Origin: Neobacillus mesonae
Lineage (GTDB): Bacteria > Bacillota > Bacilli > Bacillales > Cytobacillaceae
DNA: 64,000 nt
Assembly: GCF_023715155.1 (NCBI RefSeq)
Contig: NZ_JAMBNQ010000008.1
Span: 62,001-126,000, forward strand
Direction of reading: 5' to 3'
The stretch's first letter is position 1. Each line of letters opens with the position of its first letter. The translations under genes and the position numbers were made by a program. Under the pieces are notes generated by a model. It ran no database searches. It was given only the letters and a program-made list of their open reading frames with translations, and was not told the DNA's origin. Of the stretch, positions 40,609 to 48,374 are shown in pieces.

Positions 40609-40762
40609 CATGATTTATTGCAATAATTAGATTATGTTCACTAAAATTTAACAAAAAATATCTATTCCCAGCCCTCATACTGCATGCTACAATACAGATT
40701 GAACTACAGATGAAGGACTTTTGGGTTATAGAAAAAACAGTAAGGAAGTCCCTGTTTGGTAA

Positions 40763-40790
40763 TTGCGAAATTTGTCGAAATGTCTATAAT
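40763..40790 (+). promoter_or_regulatory. Candidate sigma-A promoter of the pilus locus
   Basis: TTGCGA (40763-40768), 16-base spacer, TATAAT (40785-40790), about 105 bases before the major pilin. The region between the IS element and this site (40613-40762) holds no gene; a weaker TACAAT at 40688-40693 and a GGACTT/AAGTCC inverted repeat are the only other structures. Confidence 0.65.
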
Positions 40791-40895
40791 AAAACATATA
40801 GGAGGAAAATAAAAGAAAGATTAGTATAAGGCACATAGCCTGTATTTTCAGAAAAGATAGGAATAAAGCATTAAAGCAAACGAGGAGACATGAAC

Positions 40896-41264
40896 ATGAA
40901 AAAATTAATAGGAAAATTGTTAAATAAAAAAATGAAACTGTTAAAAAATCAACAAGGTTTAACATTGATAGAGTTATTGGTTGTGATTGTTATTTTGGGG
41001 ATTATTGCGGCTGTTGCAATTCCGATGGTAAGTAATCAATCTTCAAATGCAAAGAAAAGTGCTGCTGAACAGACAAATGCGATTGTAAAAGATGCTGTTC
41101 AACGTTATGTAGCAACTGATTCTGCCTATACAAGTGGGTCAAAGGTGACAATTACAAATCTAGTTGATAAATATCTGAAGGAAACACCAAAGTGTCCAGA
41201 TACCTACAATGCAGCAGGTAATACTGACGATCTTCAAAAAATTGATTATTGTACTGCGAATTAG
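40896..41264 (+). CDS. Type IV major pilin (prepilin)
   Basis: A 122-residue prepilin. The leader is 21 residues and basic, cut after Gly21 (KNQQG then LTLIELLVV). The mature protein has Glu at position 5 and a hydrophobic helix IVILGIIAAVAIP for the pilus core. The small globular part has two cysteines (CPDTY and DYC) that could form the C-terminal disulfide loop common in pilins. The ATG at 40896 is 8 bases after GAGGAG; the one at 40890 is only 2 bases away. A strong terminator follows, which fits higher expression of the pilin than of the machinery. It resembles ComGC in its N-terminus but belongs to a full pilus locus. Confidence 0.9.
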   Translation: MKKLIGKLLNKKMKLLKNQQGLTLIELLVVIVILGIIAAVAIPMVSNQSSNAKKSAAEQTNAIVKDAVQRYVATDSAYTSGSKVTITNLVDKYLKETPKCPDTYNAAGNTDDLQKIDYCTAN

Positions 41265-41280
41265 AAAAACTAAAGAACTA

Positions 41281-41322
41281 AAAAAAGCTGTCGCGTCATT
41301 TTTGGCGGCGACAGCTTTTTTT
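41281..41322 (+). terminator. Strong terminator between the major pilin and comC/pilD
   Basis: AGCTGTCGC pairs perfectly with GCGACAGCT, flanked by A and T runs. No second promoter is obvious before comC, so partial readthrough is likely. Confidence 0.85.
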
Positions 41323-41361
41323 GTCATAATAGAAGCAGGGAAATGAAGAGGGGGAAGGTTT

Positions 41362-42117
41362 TTGGTGATTTTTATTGATATTCTTGTTTTGATCTATGCA
41401 TTGATTCTTGGCAGCTTTTTTAATGTCGTTGCCATCCGCCTGCTAAATAAAGAATCACTGGTTTTCCCGCCTTCACATTGCATCCATTGCCGCCATCGTT
41501 TACATGTATTAGATTTAATTCCTGTATTGAGTTATCTATTTCTAAATGGGAAATGCCGATATTGTAAGGCTCCCATTTCACCGTTATATCCATTTGGTGA
41601 ATTATTGACGGCCGTCTCTATTTTCTTTGTGTATAAATCAATAGGTCTGTCATTAGAATTGATTCCCGTATTGCTTTTAACGGTTTTACTCATTATCTCT
41701 GTTTTAACCGATATTCGAAAACAGGTAATTCTTGATGCTGTAACATTGCCAATGCTTGGGGTATTAACTATAATCCGCCTATTTATTGGGAACGAATCTT
41801 TTTGGTATTATCTAATTGGTGGAATAGTTGGCTTTTTGCTGCTGTTTCTTATCGCAATTGTCAGTAAAGGAGGCATGGGCGGGGGAGATATCAAATTATA
41901 TGCCGCCATTGGAATAGTCTTGGGACCCGGGCTGACAGTTATGAGTCTCGTCCTTGCGTCCTTTGTTGGTGCAATTGCGGGGCTGTTCCTTATGATGATT
42001 GGAAAGTTAAAGCGGGGTCAGCCGATTGCTTTCGGGCCATTTATCATGATTGGTACATTATTTAGTTATGTATATGGAAGAGAGATATGGGATTGGTACA
42101 TGGATATCTTTCTATAA
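41362..42117 (+). CDS. comC: Prepilin peptidase (ComC/PilD)
   Basis: A 251-residue polytopic membrane aspartyl protease that cuts prepilin leaders and methylates the new N-terminus. The cytoplasmic zinc loop has two pairs, CIHC (about 40-43) and CRYC (about 68-71). The catalytic aspartates are in LTDIRKQVILD and GGGDIKLYA. Start is TTG at 41362 after GAGGGGGAAGG. B. subtilis comC is in this chromosomal interval, so this is its positional equivalent. It probably serves both the local pilins and any competence pilins encoded elsewhere. Confidence 0.94.
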   Translation: MVIFIDILVLIYALILGSFFNVVAIRLLNKESLVFPPSHCIHCRHRLHVLDLIPVLSYLFLNGKCRYCKAPISPLYPFGELLTAVSIFFVYKSIGLSLELIPVLLLTVLLIISVLTDIRKQVILDAVTLPMLGVLTIIRLFIGNESFWYYLIGGIVGFLLLFLIAIVSKGGMGGGDIKLYAAIGIVLGPGLTVMSLVLASFVGAIAGLFLMMIGKLKRGQPIAFGPFIMIGTLFSYVYGREIWDWYMDIFL

Positions 42118-42139
42118 AATGAAACTTCAATCATTGAGG

Positions 42140-42266
42140 ATTAATCCCGCTCAACTAAGCCGCAAAAAACACAAGCGGTGAGTTTTACTTAATCCCGCCA
42201 ATCGGGCGTTTACGACAGTTCATCCCCGCTTTTCGTCTGCCAAGGCAACGCATTAATGCGGGATAA
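42140..42266. repeat. Structured repeat-like sequence between comC and pilM
   Basis: This non-coding 127-base stretch holds ATCCCGC at 42144-42150 and 42192-42198, a related CATCCCCGC at 42221-42229, and the complementary GCGGGAT at 42258-42264. Small hairpins CCGC/GCGG and CCCG/CGGG lie inside. The base composition is unlike the neighbours. It looks like a small dispersed intergenic element, but one copy in the window cannot prove that. Confidence 0.45.
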
Positions 42267-42301
42267 AAGTGAATAGGATATCAATCTTTGAGGTGATTAG
42301 A

Positions 42302-43435
42302 TTGTTTAATAAAAATAAATTTTCAGGAATTGACTTTCATGAAAGGTCCATTTCGATTGCTGTTATTAGGATGGAAAGAGGGCTGCCGGTTGTCCAGGAT
42401 GTTGGACGGTATGAGATGAAAGAGAACATACTTAACGGAAGTCATTTATCCAAAAACGAGCTCCTTTTAACTGCGTTAAAAGATGCCTTGGATACAAAAA
42501 GACTGGTGAAAAAGGTTCACTTAGCCATTCCGACCCAGAATATCCTTGTACGAAAAATCACCTCGCTTCCTGATATTGGCGAAAATGAATTAGCTAAAAT
42601 TTTGCAGTTCCAGATTGGTGAAAATATCCATCTGCCATTTGAGAATCCCATTTACGATTTTGTTAAAATAGGATCACTTTTACCAAGTAAAAAAGGTGAA
42701 TATCTGGCAGATCATCCAGGCTGGGAAGAAAATAATGATGAGCTGTCTTTGGATGAATTGGCAAAAGGAATTGAACAGCATATCGAAGGGCCAAAAAGTG
42801 AACTATTGCTTTTTGCAACTTCCAAGGATTTTTCACATGACTTATCGGAAGTTTGCAAATCCTCTGGTCTTAGACCCATTTCGGCTGAAATTCGCGGCCT
42901 TGCACTACAGCGCCTGCTTATGTATGTTCATCCCAATTGGCTTAATGAAACAGAAATGATTCTGGATGTATCGGAGAATTCCATTGACATTCATATTTTC
43001 AAAGAAAATTGGATTGTATTTTCAAGGATGATGTCCTTTACACAAAATGACTATTTTTCAGCGGAACATCAAGATAATTTAATGTTTGATGAAGATTTGC
43101 TGCAGGTGTCTAGGAGTCAAATGGAAATTGCAGCGGCCCGGGATGTAGGAATGGACAGATACGAAGATGCTTATCTTAATCAAATTGTACTTGAGATTGA
43201 AAGAGCACAGAACTTTTTCCGTTATTCAATGAATGAACGAGAAACCGAGTTTAAGAGGATAATTGTTACGGGGGACAATGCCAGTCAAATATTTGAACCC
43301 TTAAAGCAGAGAATGGAAACGGAGCGTCTAGTACGGATTGATTTTAGTTCCATCTTAGCAAATAATTTTACAGATCAGCGACTTTTAGATTCCTGCAGTG
43401 TTGCCATAGGTCTGGCAATAAGAGGAAATTATTAA
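42302..43435 (+). CDS. pilM: Type IV pilus assembly protein PilM
   Basis: A 377-residue actin-like cytoplasmic protein that binds the N-terminal tail of PilN under the membrane. The ATPase-fold start SGIDFHERSISIAVIR and the LAIPTQNILVRKITSLPDI segment fit PilM. The start is uncertain: GTG at 42269 is in frame, but TTG at 42302 has GAGGTGA just before it and gives MFNKNKFSGIDF, closer to the family. First of the consecutive pilMNO genes; pilN begins 31 bases after its stop. Confidence 0.85.
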   Translation: MFNKNKFSGIDFHERSISIAVIRMERGLPVVQDVGRYEMKENILNGSHLSKNELLLTALKDALDTKRLVKKVHLAIPTQNILVRKITSLPDIGENELAKILQFQIGENIHLPFENPIYDFVKIGSLLPSKKGEYLADHPGWEENNDELSLDELAKGIEQHIEGPKSELLLFATSKDFSHDLSEVCKSSGLRPISAEIRGLALQRLLMYVHPNWLNETEMILDVSENSIDIHIFKENWIVFSRMMSFTQNDYFSAEHQDNLMFDEDLLQVSRSQMEIAAARDVGMDRYEDAYLNQIVLEIERAQNFFRYSMNERETEFKRIIVTGDNASQIFEPLKQRMETERLVRIDFSSILANNFTDQRLLDSCSVAIGLAIRGNY

Positions 43436-43466
43436 TTGAGCAGGTTCATCGGAATGGAGGCCTATC

Positions 43467-44027
43467 GTGGAAGTCAGCATTAATTTATTACCCCAATCCA
43501 ATAATCGTCAGGAAAAAAGACCAGTTTATCTCATTCCAATTATAGGTATAACAGCCGTGCTGGCCGCAGCCTCTTTTTTAACCTATAGTTATTTTGATAG
43601 TAAGAACTCTATTAAGACATTGTCAGAGACTATAAATGCGAAGACAACCATTCGAGATCAATTATTAAATGATTATAAAACCAAAACGAATGGAGTTAGT
43701 GAGTTTAATTTTATCGATAAATATCAACAATTGGATAAATTTTTACAGTCAATTTATGTAAATTCAAGCGACCTGCAGGATTCTTTAAAACGCTTGCTGC
43801 CTGTTCAAGCTGATGTGGTTTCGTATTCTTATTCAAATGAGGGCGATCTCACAGTAACCGTTAATTTTTACTCCAAAGGGGATTCTGCTGTTTATCTGCA
43901 CCGCTTGCTTCAAGCAAATTTTGTTCAAAAGGCTGAGATGGTGAGTATTACAGCCAATGATAAAGATCTAACCTATAATGCTGTATATCAGATGAAGCTC
44001 AATACATTGGCGGGTGGAGAAAAATGA
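43467..44027 (+). CDS. pilN: Type IV pilus assembly protein PilN
   Basis: A 186-residue bitopic membrane protein. The N-terminal SINLLPQS is the PilN signature that docks on PilM. One membrane helix follows (VYLIPIIGITAVLAAASFLT, about 20-39), then a coiled coil and a small extracytoplasmic domain. GTG start at 43467, 6 bases after GGAGG. Its stop overlaps the pilO start (ATGA), so the two are coupled, as expected for partners in the alignment complex. Confidence 0.88.
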   Translation: MEVSINLLPQSNNRQEKRPVYLIPIIGITAVLAAASFLTYSYFDSKNSIKTLSETINAKTTIRDQLLNDYKTKTNGVSEFNFIDKYQQLDKFLQSIYVNSSDLQDSLKRLLPVQADVVSYSYSNEGDLTVTVNFYSKGDSAVYLHRLLQANFVQKAEMVSITANDKDLTYNAVYQMKLNTLAGGEK

Positions 44028-45565
44028 CAAAATGGCTGGAACTAAATCAAAAGCTGGTGCTGATGATTGTCCTTTTCTTACTGATGATTTTAACAGCTTT
44101 TTATATTTTTATGATTCTTCCATTAGCGACCGAAGAAAAAAATGAACAGCAGCAATTATCCAGAATCAATGACGATGTTTCATTTTACCAAAAGGCCTTA
44201 AAAAAACTAACGCCCCAAAGAATGACGGAAAAGGAAAAAAACTCATTAATGGAAACAATCCCAGGAAAACCAAATGTAGAGGAATTAATTAAAGACCTGG
44301 AAAGAACGGAATTAGAGACAGGTGTCGTGATTGAAAATATTACTTCAAGCATCCACTCAAATGGTTTAAATCAAAATAAAGAGGCGGCTTCCCAGAATAA
44401 TCAGCCTGTAGATCAGCAGGGACAGGGATGGGAAACCATCTTGCCAAAAAATGTTCTTGAAAAGTTTAAAGATCAAATGACAGGTTTGAACAATCTCAAA
44501 GTCTCTTATGTAGAGATGGCGATTAATGTAAATGGTGAACCGGTGGATGCTTCTAAATTTGTCAAGCAGCTTGAAAATTTAAACAGGATTATTCATGTAC
44601 AAAGCTATGAGTATACGATTAATAAGGAAAAGAATCATCGTTTAGAAGGAATTGTCACCATTCATGCTTTTTACTGTGAAGATTTTGCCGAGCTGCTAAA
44701 CGGAGATACCAAATTCGAATTAGATTATGATTTCAATCCCAATATGTTAAAACGTTACGTAGATCCGTACGTGTCCACCGATAGTCAGCTTGAATCAGGA
44801 AGTGACTCTACTACTATTGGACAAGATAATAGTGTTGTGGAACAACCTCCTGCAGTAGAAACAGGTTCGGAAACGAATAGGACAAACACGGGAAGTTCTG
44901 AAAAAACGACACAGGCCGATAAAAAAACTCCTGTTTATCAAGCTCCTCAAATAAAAAATAGCGGTATAATACAAGACAATCCAGTATTTTATGTTGTACA
45001 AACGGGAGCTTATCAGTCTGAAAAATACTTGAATGCAGCGGTCCAAAAATTGATGAATGCCGGAGTATATCCGAGAATTATTGGAGACAACATGAGTTAT
45101 ATTTATACGGCAACGGACAGCAGTATTCCTTCGGCAGAAAAATTGGTAGAAATTTTAAAAACTGCAGGTTTTGATTCCTATGTGAAAGTATTGCCTTACA
45201 GGTTAACAAAGGATGAAAAAGCTGTGTTGTTAAAGGATTCTGATGATTTAATAGGTTCTATAACAGAAATCATTTCTAAAGGAATAATGAACCATGATTC
45301 TTCCCTTACAAAAGAACAATTCGACACTTTGGTTGGCAAAACAAAGTCATACGAGAAAAAAGTTCAGCAGGCTATAAATAAAACAGACAACAAAGAACGG
45401 AAAGATGAATTGCAGGAAACCATGACAATTCTTGACCATGTTTTAGATATAGTACAAGAAAACGTACCAAATGGAAAAGCCGATTCCCTATGGGAAGCAG
45501 AAGGGTTAATTTTAGACTATATGTTAATTTTCAATGGGTATGTTCCAACTGATATAAAAGGATAA
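44024..45565 (+). CDS. pilO: PilO-like protein with a C-terminal SPOR domain extension
   Basis: A 513-residue protein. Residues 1-250 look like PilO: a short cytoplasmic start, one membrane helix (LVLMIVLFLLMILTAFYIFM), a coiled coil and an alpha/beta domain. Then comes a Ser/Thr/Gln-rich linker (about 255-315), a SPOR-type domain from about 319 (VFYVVQTGAYQSEKYLNAAV) and a helical C-terminal part to 513. Usual PilO is about 200 residues, so more than half is extra. SPOR domains bind septal peptidoglycan lacking stem peptides. The same SPOR-plus-helical layout is in SpoIIB at 52158. It overlaps pilN by 4 bases. Confidence 0.85.
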   Translation: MTKWLELNQKLVLMIVLFLLMILTAFYIFMILPLATEEKNEQQQLSRINDDVSFYQKALKKLTPQRMTEKEKNSLMETIPGKPNVEELIKDLERTELETGVVIENITSSIHSNGLNQNKEAASQNNQPVDQQGQGWETILPKNVLEKFKDQMTGLNNLKVSYVEMAINVNGEPVDASKFVKQLENLNRIIHVQSYEYTINKEKNHRLEGIVTIHAFYCEDFAELLNGDTKFELDYDFNPNMLKRYVDPYVSTDSQLESGSDSTTIGQDNSVVEQPPAVETGSETNRTNTGSSEKTTQADKKTPVYQAPQIKNSGIIQDNPVFYVVQTGAYQSEKYLNAAVQKLMNAGVYPRIIGDNMSYIYTATDSSIPSAEKLVEILKTAGFDSYVKVLPYRLTKDEKAVLLKDSDDLIGSITEIISKGIMNHDSSLTKEQFDTLVGKTKSYEKKVQQAINKTDNKERKDELQETMTILDHVLDIVQENVPNGKADSLWEAEGLILDYMLIFNGYVPTDIKG

Positions 45566-45601
45566 CAGTCTTTTCACTTTACGAAAAGAAGGGATAAGAA
45601 A

Positions 45602-47266
45602 ATGATTCAAAAGCGGAAAAGGTTAGGAGATTTACTGGTAAATGCTTCAATTATCACGGAACGACAGCTGTTGGAAGCTTTAAGTGAACAAAAGAATACT
45701 GGTAACCGGCTTGGCGATCAGCTGATTGCTATGAATCTAGTAAGTGAGCAGCAAATTATTGAGGTGTTAGAATACCAGTTAGGCATTCCACATGTTGATT
45801 TATATAAACAGAAAATAGACAGGAAATTGGTCAATATTATTAGTGAAGAACTGGCAAGGAAACATCAAATATTGCCTCTTAAAAAGACTGGGAACAGGCT
45901 GATGGTCGCCATGGCCGATCCGCTGGATTATTTTGCACTCGATGATCTGCGTTTAAGCACCGGTTTTGAGATTGACCCTGCGATTGCTAAAAAAGAAGAG
46001 CTTCATTTAGCGATTAACCGATATTATGGGATGCAAAAGTCTATTGATCAAGTATTGCAGGAAATGCCTGTGAGTGAAGATGACCCTGCTTACATGGAAG
46101 CACAGCAATCGGATGATTCACCAGTAGCCAAGATGGTAAATCAATTAATCAATCAAGCGGTTCAGCTCGGGGCCAGTGACATCCATTTTGATCCGCAGGA
46201 AACAGAAATGTTCATTCGTTTAAGAATTGATGGGCTGCTAAGACTAGAGCGGACATTGCCTATTAAAATGAATAATATTTTAGTGTCCAGAATCAAAATT
46301 ATGTCCAAATTAAATATTGCCGAAAAACGTCTGCCACAGGATGGCCGTTTTAAATTGGACTTAGAATTGAAAACCATTGATATCCGTGTTTCCATTCTGC
46401 CAACCGTCTATGGAGAAAAAGTGGTGATGCGGCTTCTGGACACAGGAAATATCTCCTTAGGAATTGAGAAACTTGGCTTTTCTGAAGAAAATAAAACGAA
46501 ATTCCATAAAATGATTCACCATGCATATGGAATTATTCTTGTAACCGGCCCAACTGGGTCAGGTAAGTCTACTACCCTTTATACTGCTCTGCAGCAGTTG
46601 AATTCGGATACAGTCAATATTATTACGGTTGAAGATCCAGTTGAATACCAAATAAAAGGAATCAATCAGGTACAGGTCAAATCCAATATTGGCATGACAT
46701 TTGCTGCGGGTCTGCGTTCCATTTTAAGACAGGACCCGGATATAATCATGGTCGGGGAAATTCGTGATTCGGAAACAGCCGAAATTGCCTTGCGTTCTGC
46801 CATGACCGGTCATTTAGTATTAAGCACCCTTCATACGAATGATTCAGTTAGTGCCATCAGCAGGCTTATGGATATGGGGGTTGAACCCTATCTTGTCGCC
46901 TCATCTTTAGTCGGGATAATAGCCCAAAGGCTTGTCCGCAAGGTGTGCCCGGATTGTGCCCATACCTATGAACTAACGGATGGAGAAAAAGATCTTTTTG
47001 TTTCAAGGGGCCTTCCTATAACGGGAATTGTTAAAGGCACAGGTTGTTCCAGCTGTAATAGTACCGGATATAAAGGCCGGCTGGCGATCCATGAAATGGT
47101 CTTAATCAATGATCATTTGCGTGAAATGATTACTAGAAAACATGCAGATTCTGTATATCGCCGCTATGTAGAAGAACAAGGTTTTAAAGGAATGTTTGAT
47201 GATGGCCTTGTGAAGGTATCACAAGGGCAGACAACAATAGAGGAAATCTTTCGGGTCACAGTTTAA
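45602..47266 (+). CDS. pilB: Type IV pilus extension ATPase PilB with MshEN-type domain
   Basis: A 554-residue hexameric ATPase that drives pilus assembly. The N-terminus has two 24-residue motifs, RLGDLLV...Q at 7-30 and RLGDQLI...Q at 36-59, separated by five residues. That is the spacing of the MshEN cyclic-di-GMP-binding domain, although the usual glycine at motif position 10 is Ser and Asn. Walker A is GPTGSGKST (about 316-324), the Walker B region is DPDIIMVGEIRD, and a four-cysteine zinc site (CPDC and CSSC, about 448-485) is the PilB/GspE hallmark. It precedes pilT by two bases or twenty, depending on the pilT start. Confidence 0.95.
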   Translation: MIQKRKRLGDLLVNASIITERQLLEALSEQKNTGNRLGDQLIAMNLVSEQQIIEVLEYQLGIPHVDLYKQKIDRKLVNIISEELARKHQILPLKKTGNRLMVAMADPLDYFALDDLRLSTGFEIDPAIAKKEELHLAINRYYGMQKSIDQVLQEMPVSEDDPAYMEAQQSDDSPVAKMVNQLINQAVQLGASDIHFDPQETEMFIRLRIDGLLRLERTLPIKMNNILVSRIKIMSKLNIAEKRLPQDGRFKLDLELKTIDIRVSILPTVYGEKVVMRLLDTGNISLGIEKLGFSEENKTKFHKMIHHAYGIILVTGPTGSGKSTTLYTALQQLNSDTVNIITVEDPVEYQIKGINQVQVKSNIGMTFAAGLRSILRQDPDIIMVGEIRDSETAEIALRSAMTGHLVLSTLHTNDSVSAISRLMDMGVEPYLVASSLVGIIAQRLVRKVCPDCAHTYELTDGEKDLFVSRGLPITGIVKGTGCSSCNSTGYKGRLAIHEMVLINDHLREMITRKHADSVYRRYVEEQGFKGMFDDGLVKVSQGQTTIEEIFRVTV

Positions 47267-47286
47267 TCGTGGAAGGAAAAATAGAA

Positions 47287-48351
47287 ATGAGTTCATCCAA
47301 TGTGCTAAATATGGAAAAATTACTGTACTTTGCTTATCGAAACCAAGCATCTGATTTACACATAACTGCCGGGATTACACCGATTGTTCGAATAAATGGA
47401 CAGTTAAAGAAAATCGGCACCCAAAGTCTTGTGCCTGAGGACACAATCAGAATGGCTCAGGAAATAACAACACAAGAACAGTTTGAACGATTTCAAAGGG
47501 AAGGAGAGCTTGACTTTTCCTATTCTTTGCCAAATATTTGCCGTTTTCGTGTAAATCTATACCGTCAAAGAGGGTCTGCTGCTATCGTCTGCCGGGTGAT
47601 TAATAATCATATTCCTACATTGGCATCATTAAATTTGCCAGGGGTAACCAAGCACTTTGCTAAGCAGACACAAGGGATTTTACTAGTTACAGGACCTACC
47701 GGAAGCGGTAAATCTACCACTTTAGCTGCGATTATTGATTATATAAATGAAACATTCAGCAAACATATATTGACGCTGGAAGATCCAATTGAATATCTTC
47801 ATAGCCACAAGAAAAGTATAGTAAACCAGCGTGAAATTGGACAGGACAGTAAATCCTTTGCCATTGCCCTCCGTGCTGCATTAAGGCAGGACCCAGATGT
47901 TATCCTTGTAGGAGAAATGAGGGATCTGGAAACGATCCAAACGGCAATTACGGCAGCAGAAACGGGGCATCTGGTACTTGCAACTCTTCATACAACCGGA
48001 GCTGCTCAAACGGTGGACAGGATTATTGACGTATTTCCTGCTGAGCATCAGCAGCAAATCCGCGTTCAGCTCGCAAGTACATTGCTTGGTGTTATTTCGC
48101 AGCATCTTCTGCCAACTGCGGACGGAACAGGAAGAATTGCAGCGCTTGAAATATTGGTATCAAACCATGCTGTTGCCAATCTAATTCGTTCTAATAAAAT
48201 CCACCAAATTCAATCGATTTTGGAAACCGGCAGGGGAAGCGGTATGCAGACAATCAACATGGCCGTAGCCCAGCTTGTACAGGCAGGACTCGTTACCCGC
48301 ACGGCTGCTGATGAATATGTGCCAAATTGGGATCAACATGAACAGATTTAG
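47287..48351 (+). CDS. pilT: Type IV pilus retraction ATPase PilT
   Basis: A 354-residue ATPase that depolymerises pili and powers twitching. It has the PilT start NMEKLLYFAYRNQASDLHIT, Walker A GPTGSGKST (about 136-144), VILVGEMRDLETI and HLVLATLHTTGAAQTVDRII, and no zinc site, unlike PilB. GTG at 47269 is in frame, but AAGGA lies 8 bases before the ATG at 47287, so I use the ATG. Its presence distinguishes this locus from the competence comG operon, which has no retraction ATPase. Confidence 0.95.
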   Translation: MSSSNVLNMEKLLYFAYRNQASDLHITAGITPIVRINGQLKKIGTQSLVPEDTIRMAQEITTQEQFERFQREGELDFSYSLPNICRFRVNLYRQRGSAAIVCRVINNHIPTLASLNLPGVTKHFAKQTQGILLVTGPTGSGKSTTLAAIIDYINETFSKHILTLEDPIEYLHSHKKSIVNQREIGQDSKSFAIALRAALRQDPDVILVGEMRDLETIQTAITAAETGHLVLATLHTTGAAQTVDRIIDVFPAEHQQQIRVQLASTLLGVISQHLLPTADGTGRIAALEILVSNHAVANLIRSNKIHQIQSILETGRGSGMQTINMAVAQLVQAGLVTRTAADEYVPNWDQHEQI

Positions 48352-48374
48352 CGCTTTAGAGGAGGGCTTGGGTT

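Larger units (their letters stand above)
39895..40612 (+). mobile_element. IS200/IS605-family insertion sequence (IS200 type, tnpA only)
   Basis: The element has a Y1 transposase gene between two subterminal hairpins: CCACCTGC/GCGGGTGG at 39900-39918 and ACCACCCGT/ACGGGTGGT at 40588-40608. There are no terminal inverted repeats and no tnpB, which is the IS200 layout. Outer ends are approximate because this family makes no target duplication. It separates the diguanylate cyclase gene from the pilin promoter and breaks no gene. Confidence 0.85.

Noticed and set aside
40613..40890. Possible cyclic-di-GMP riboswitch before the pilin gene
   Set aside because: I looked for GEMM-I and GEMM-II conserved blocks because of the c-di-GMP link; none is present, only a GGACTT/AAGTCC inverted repeat.
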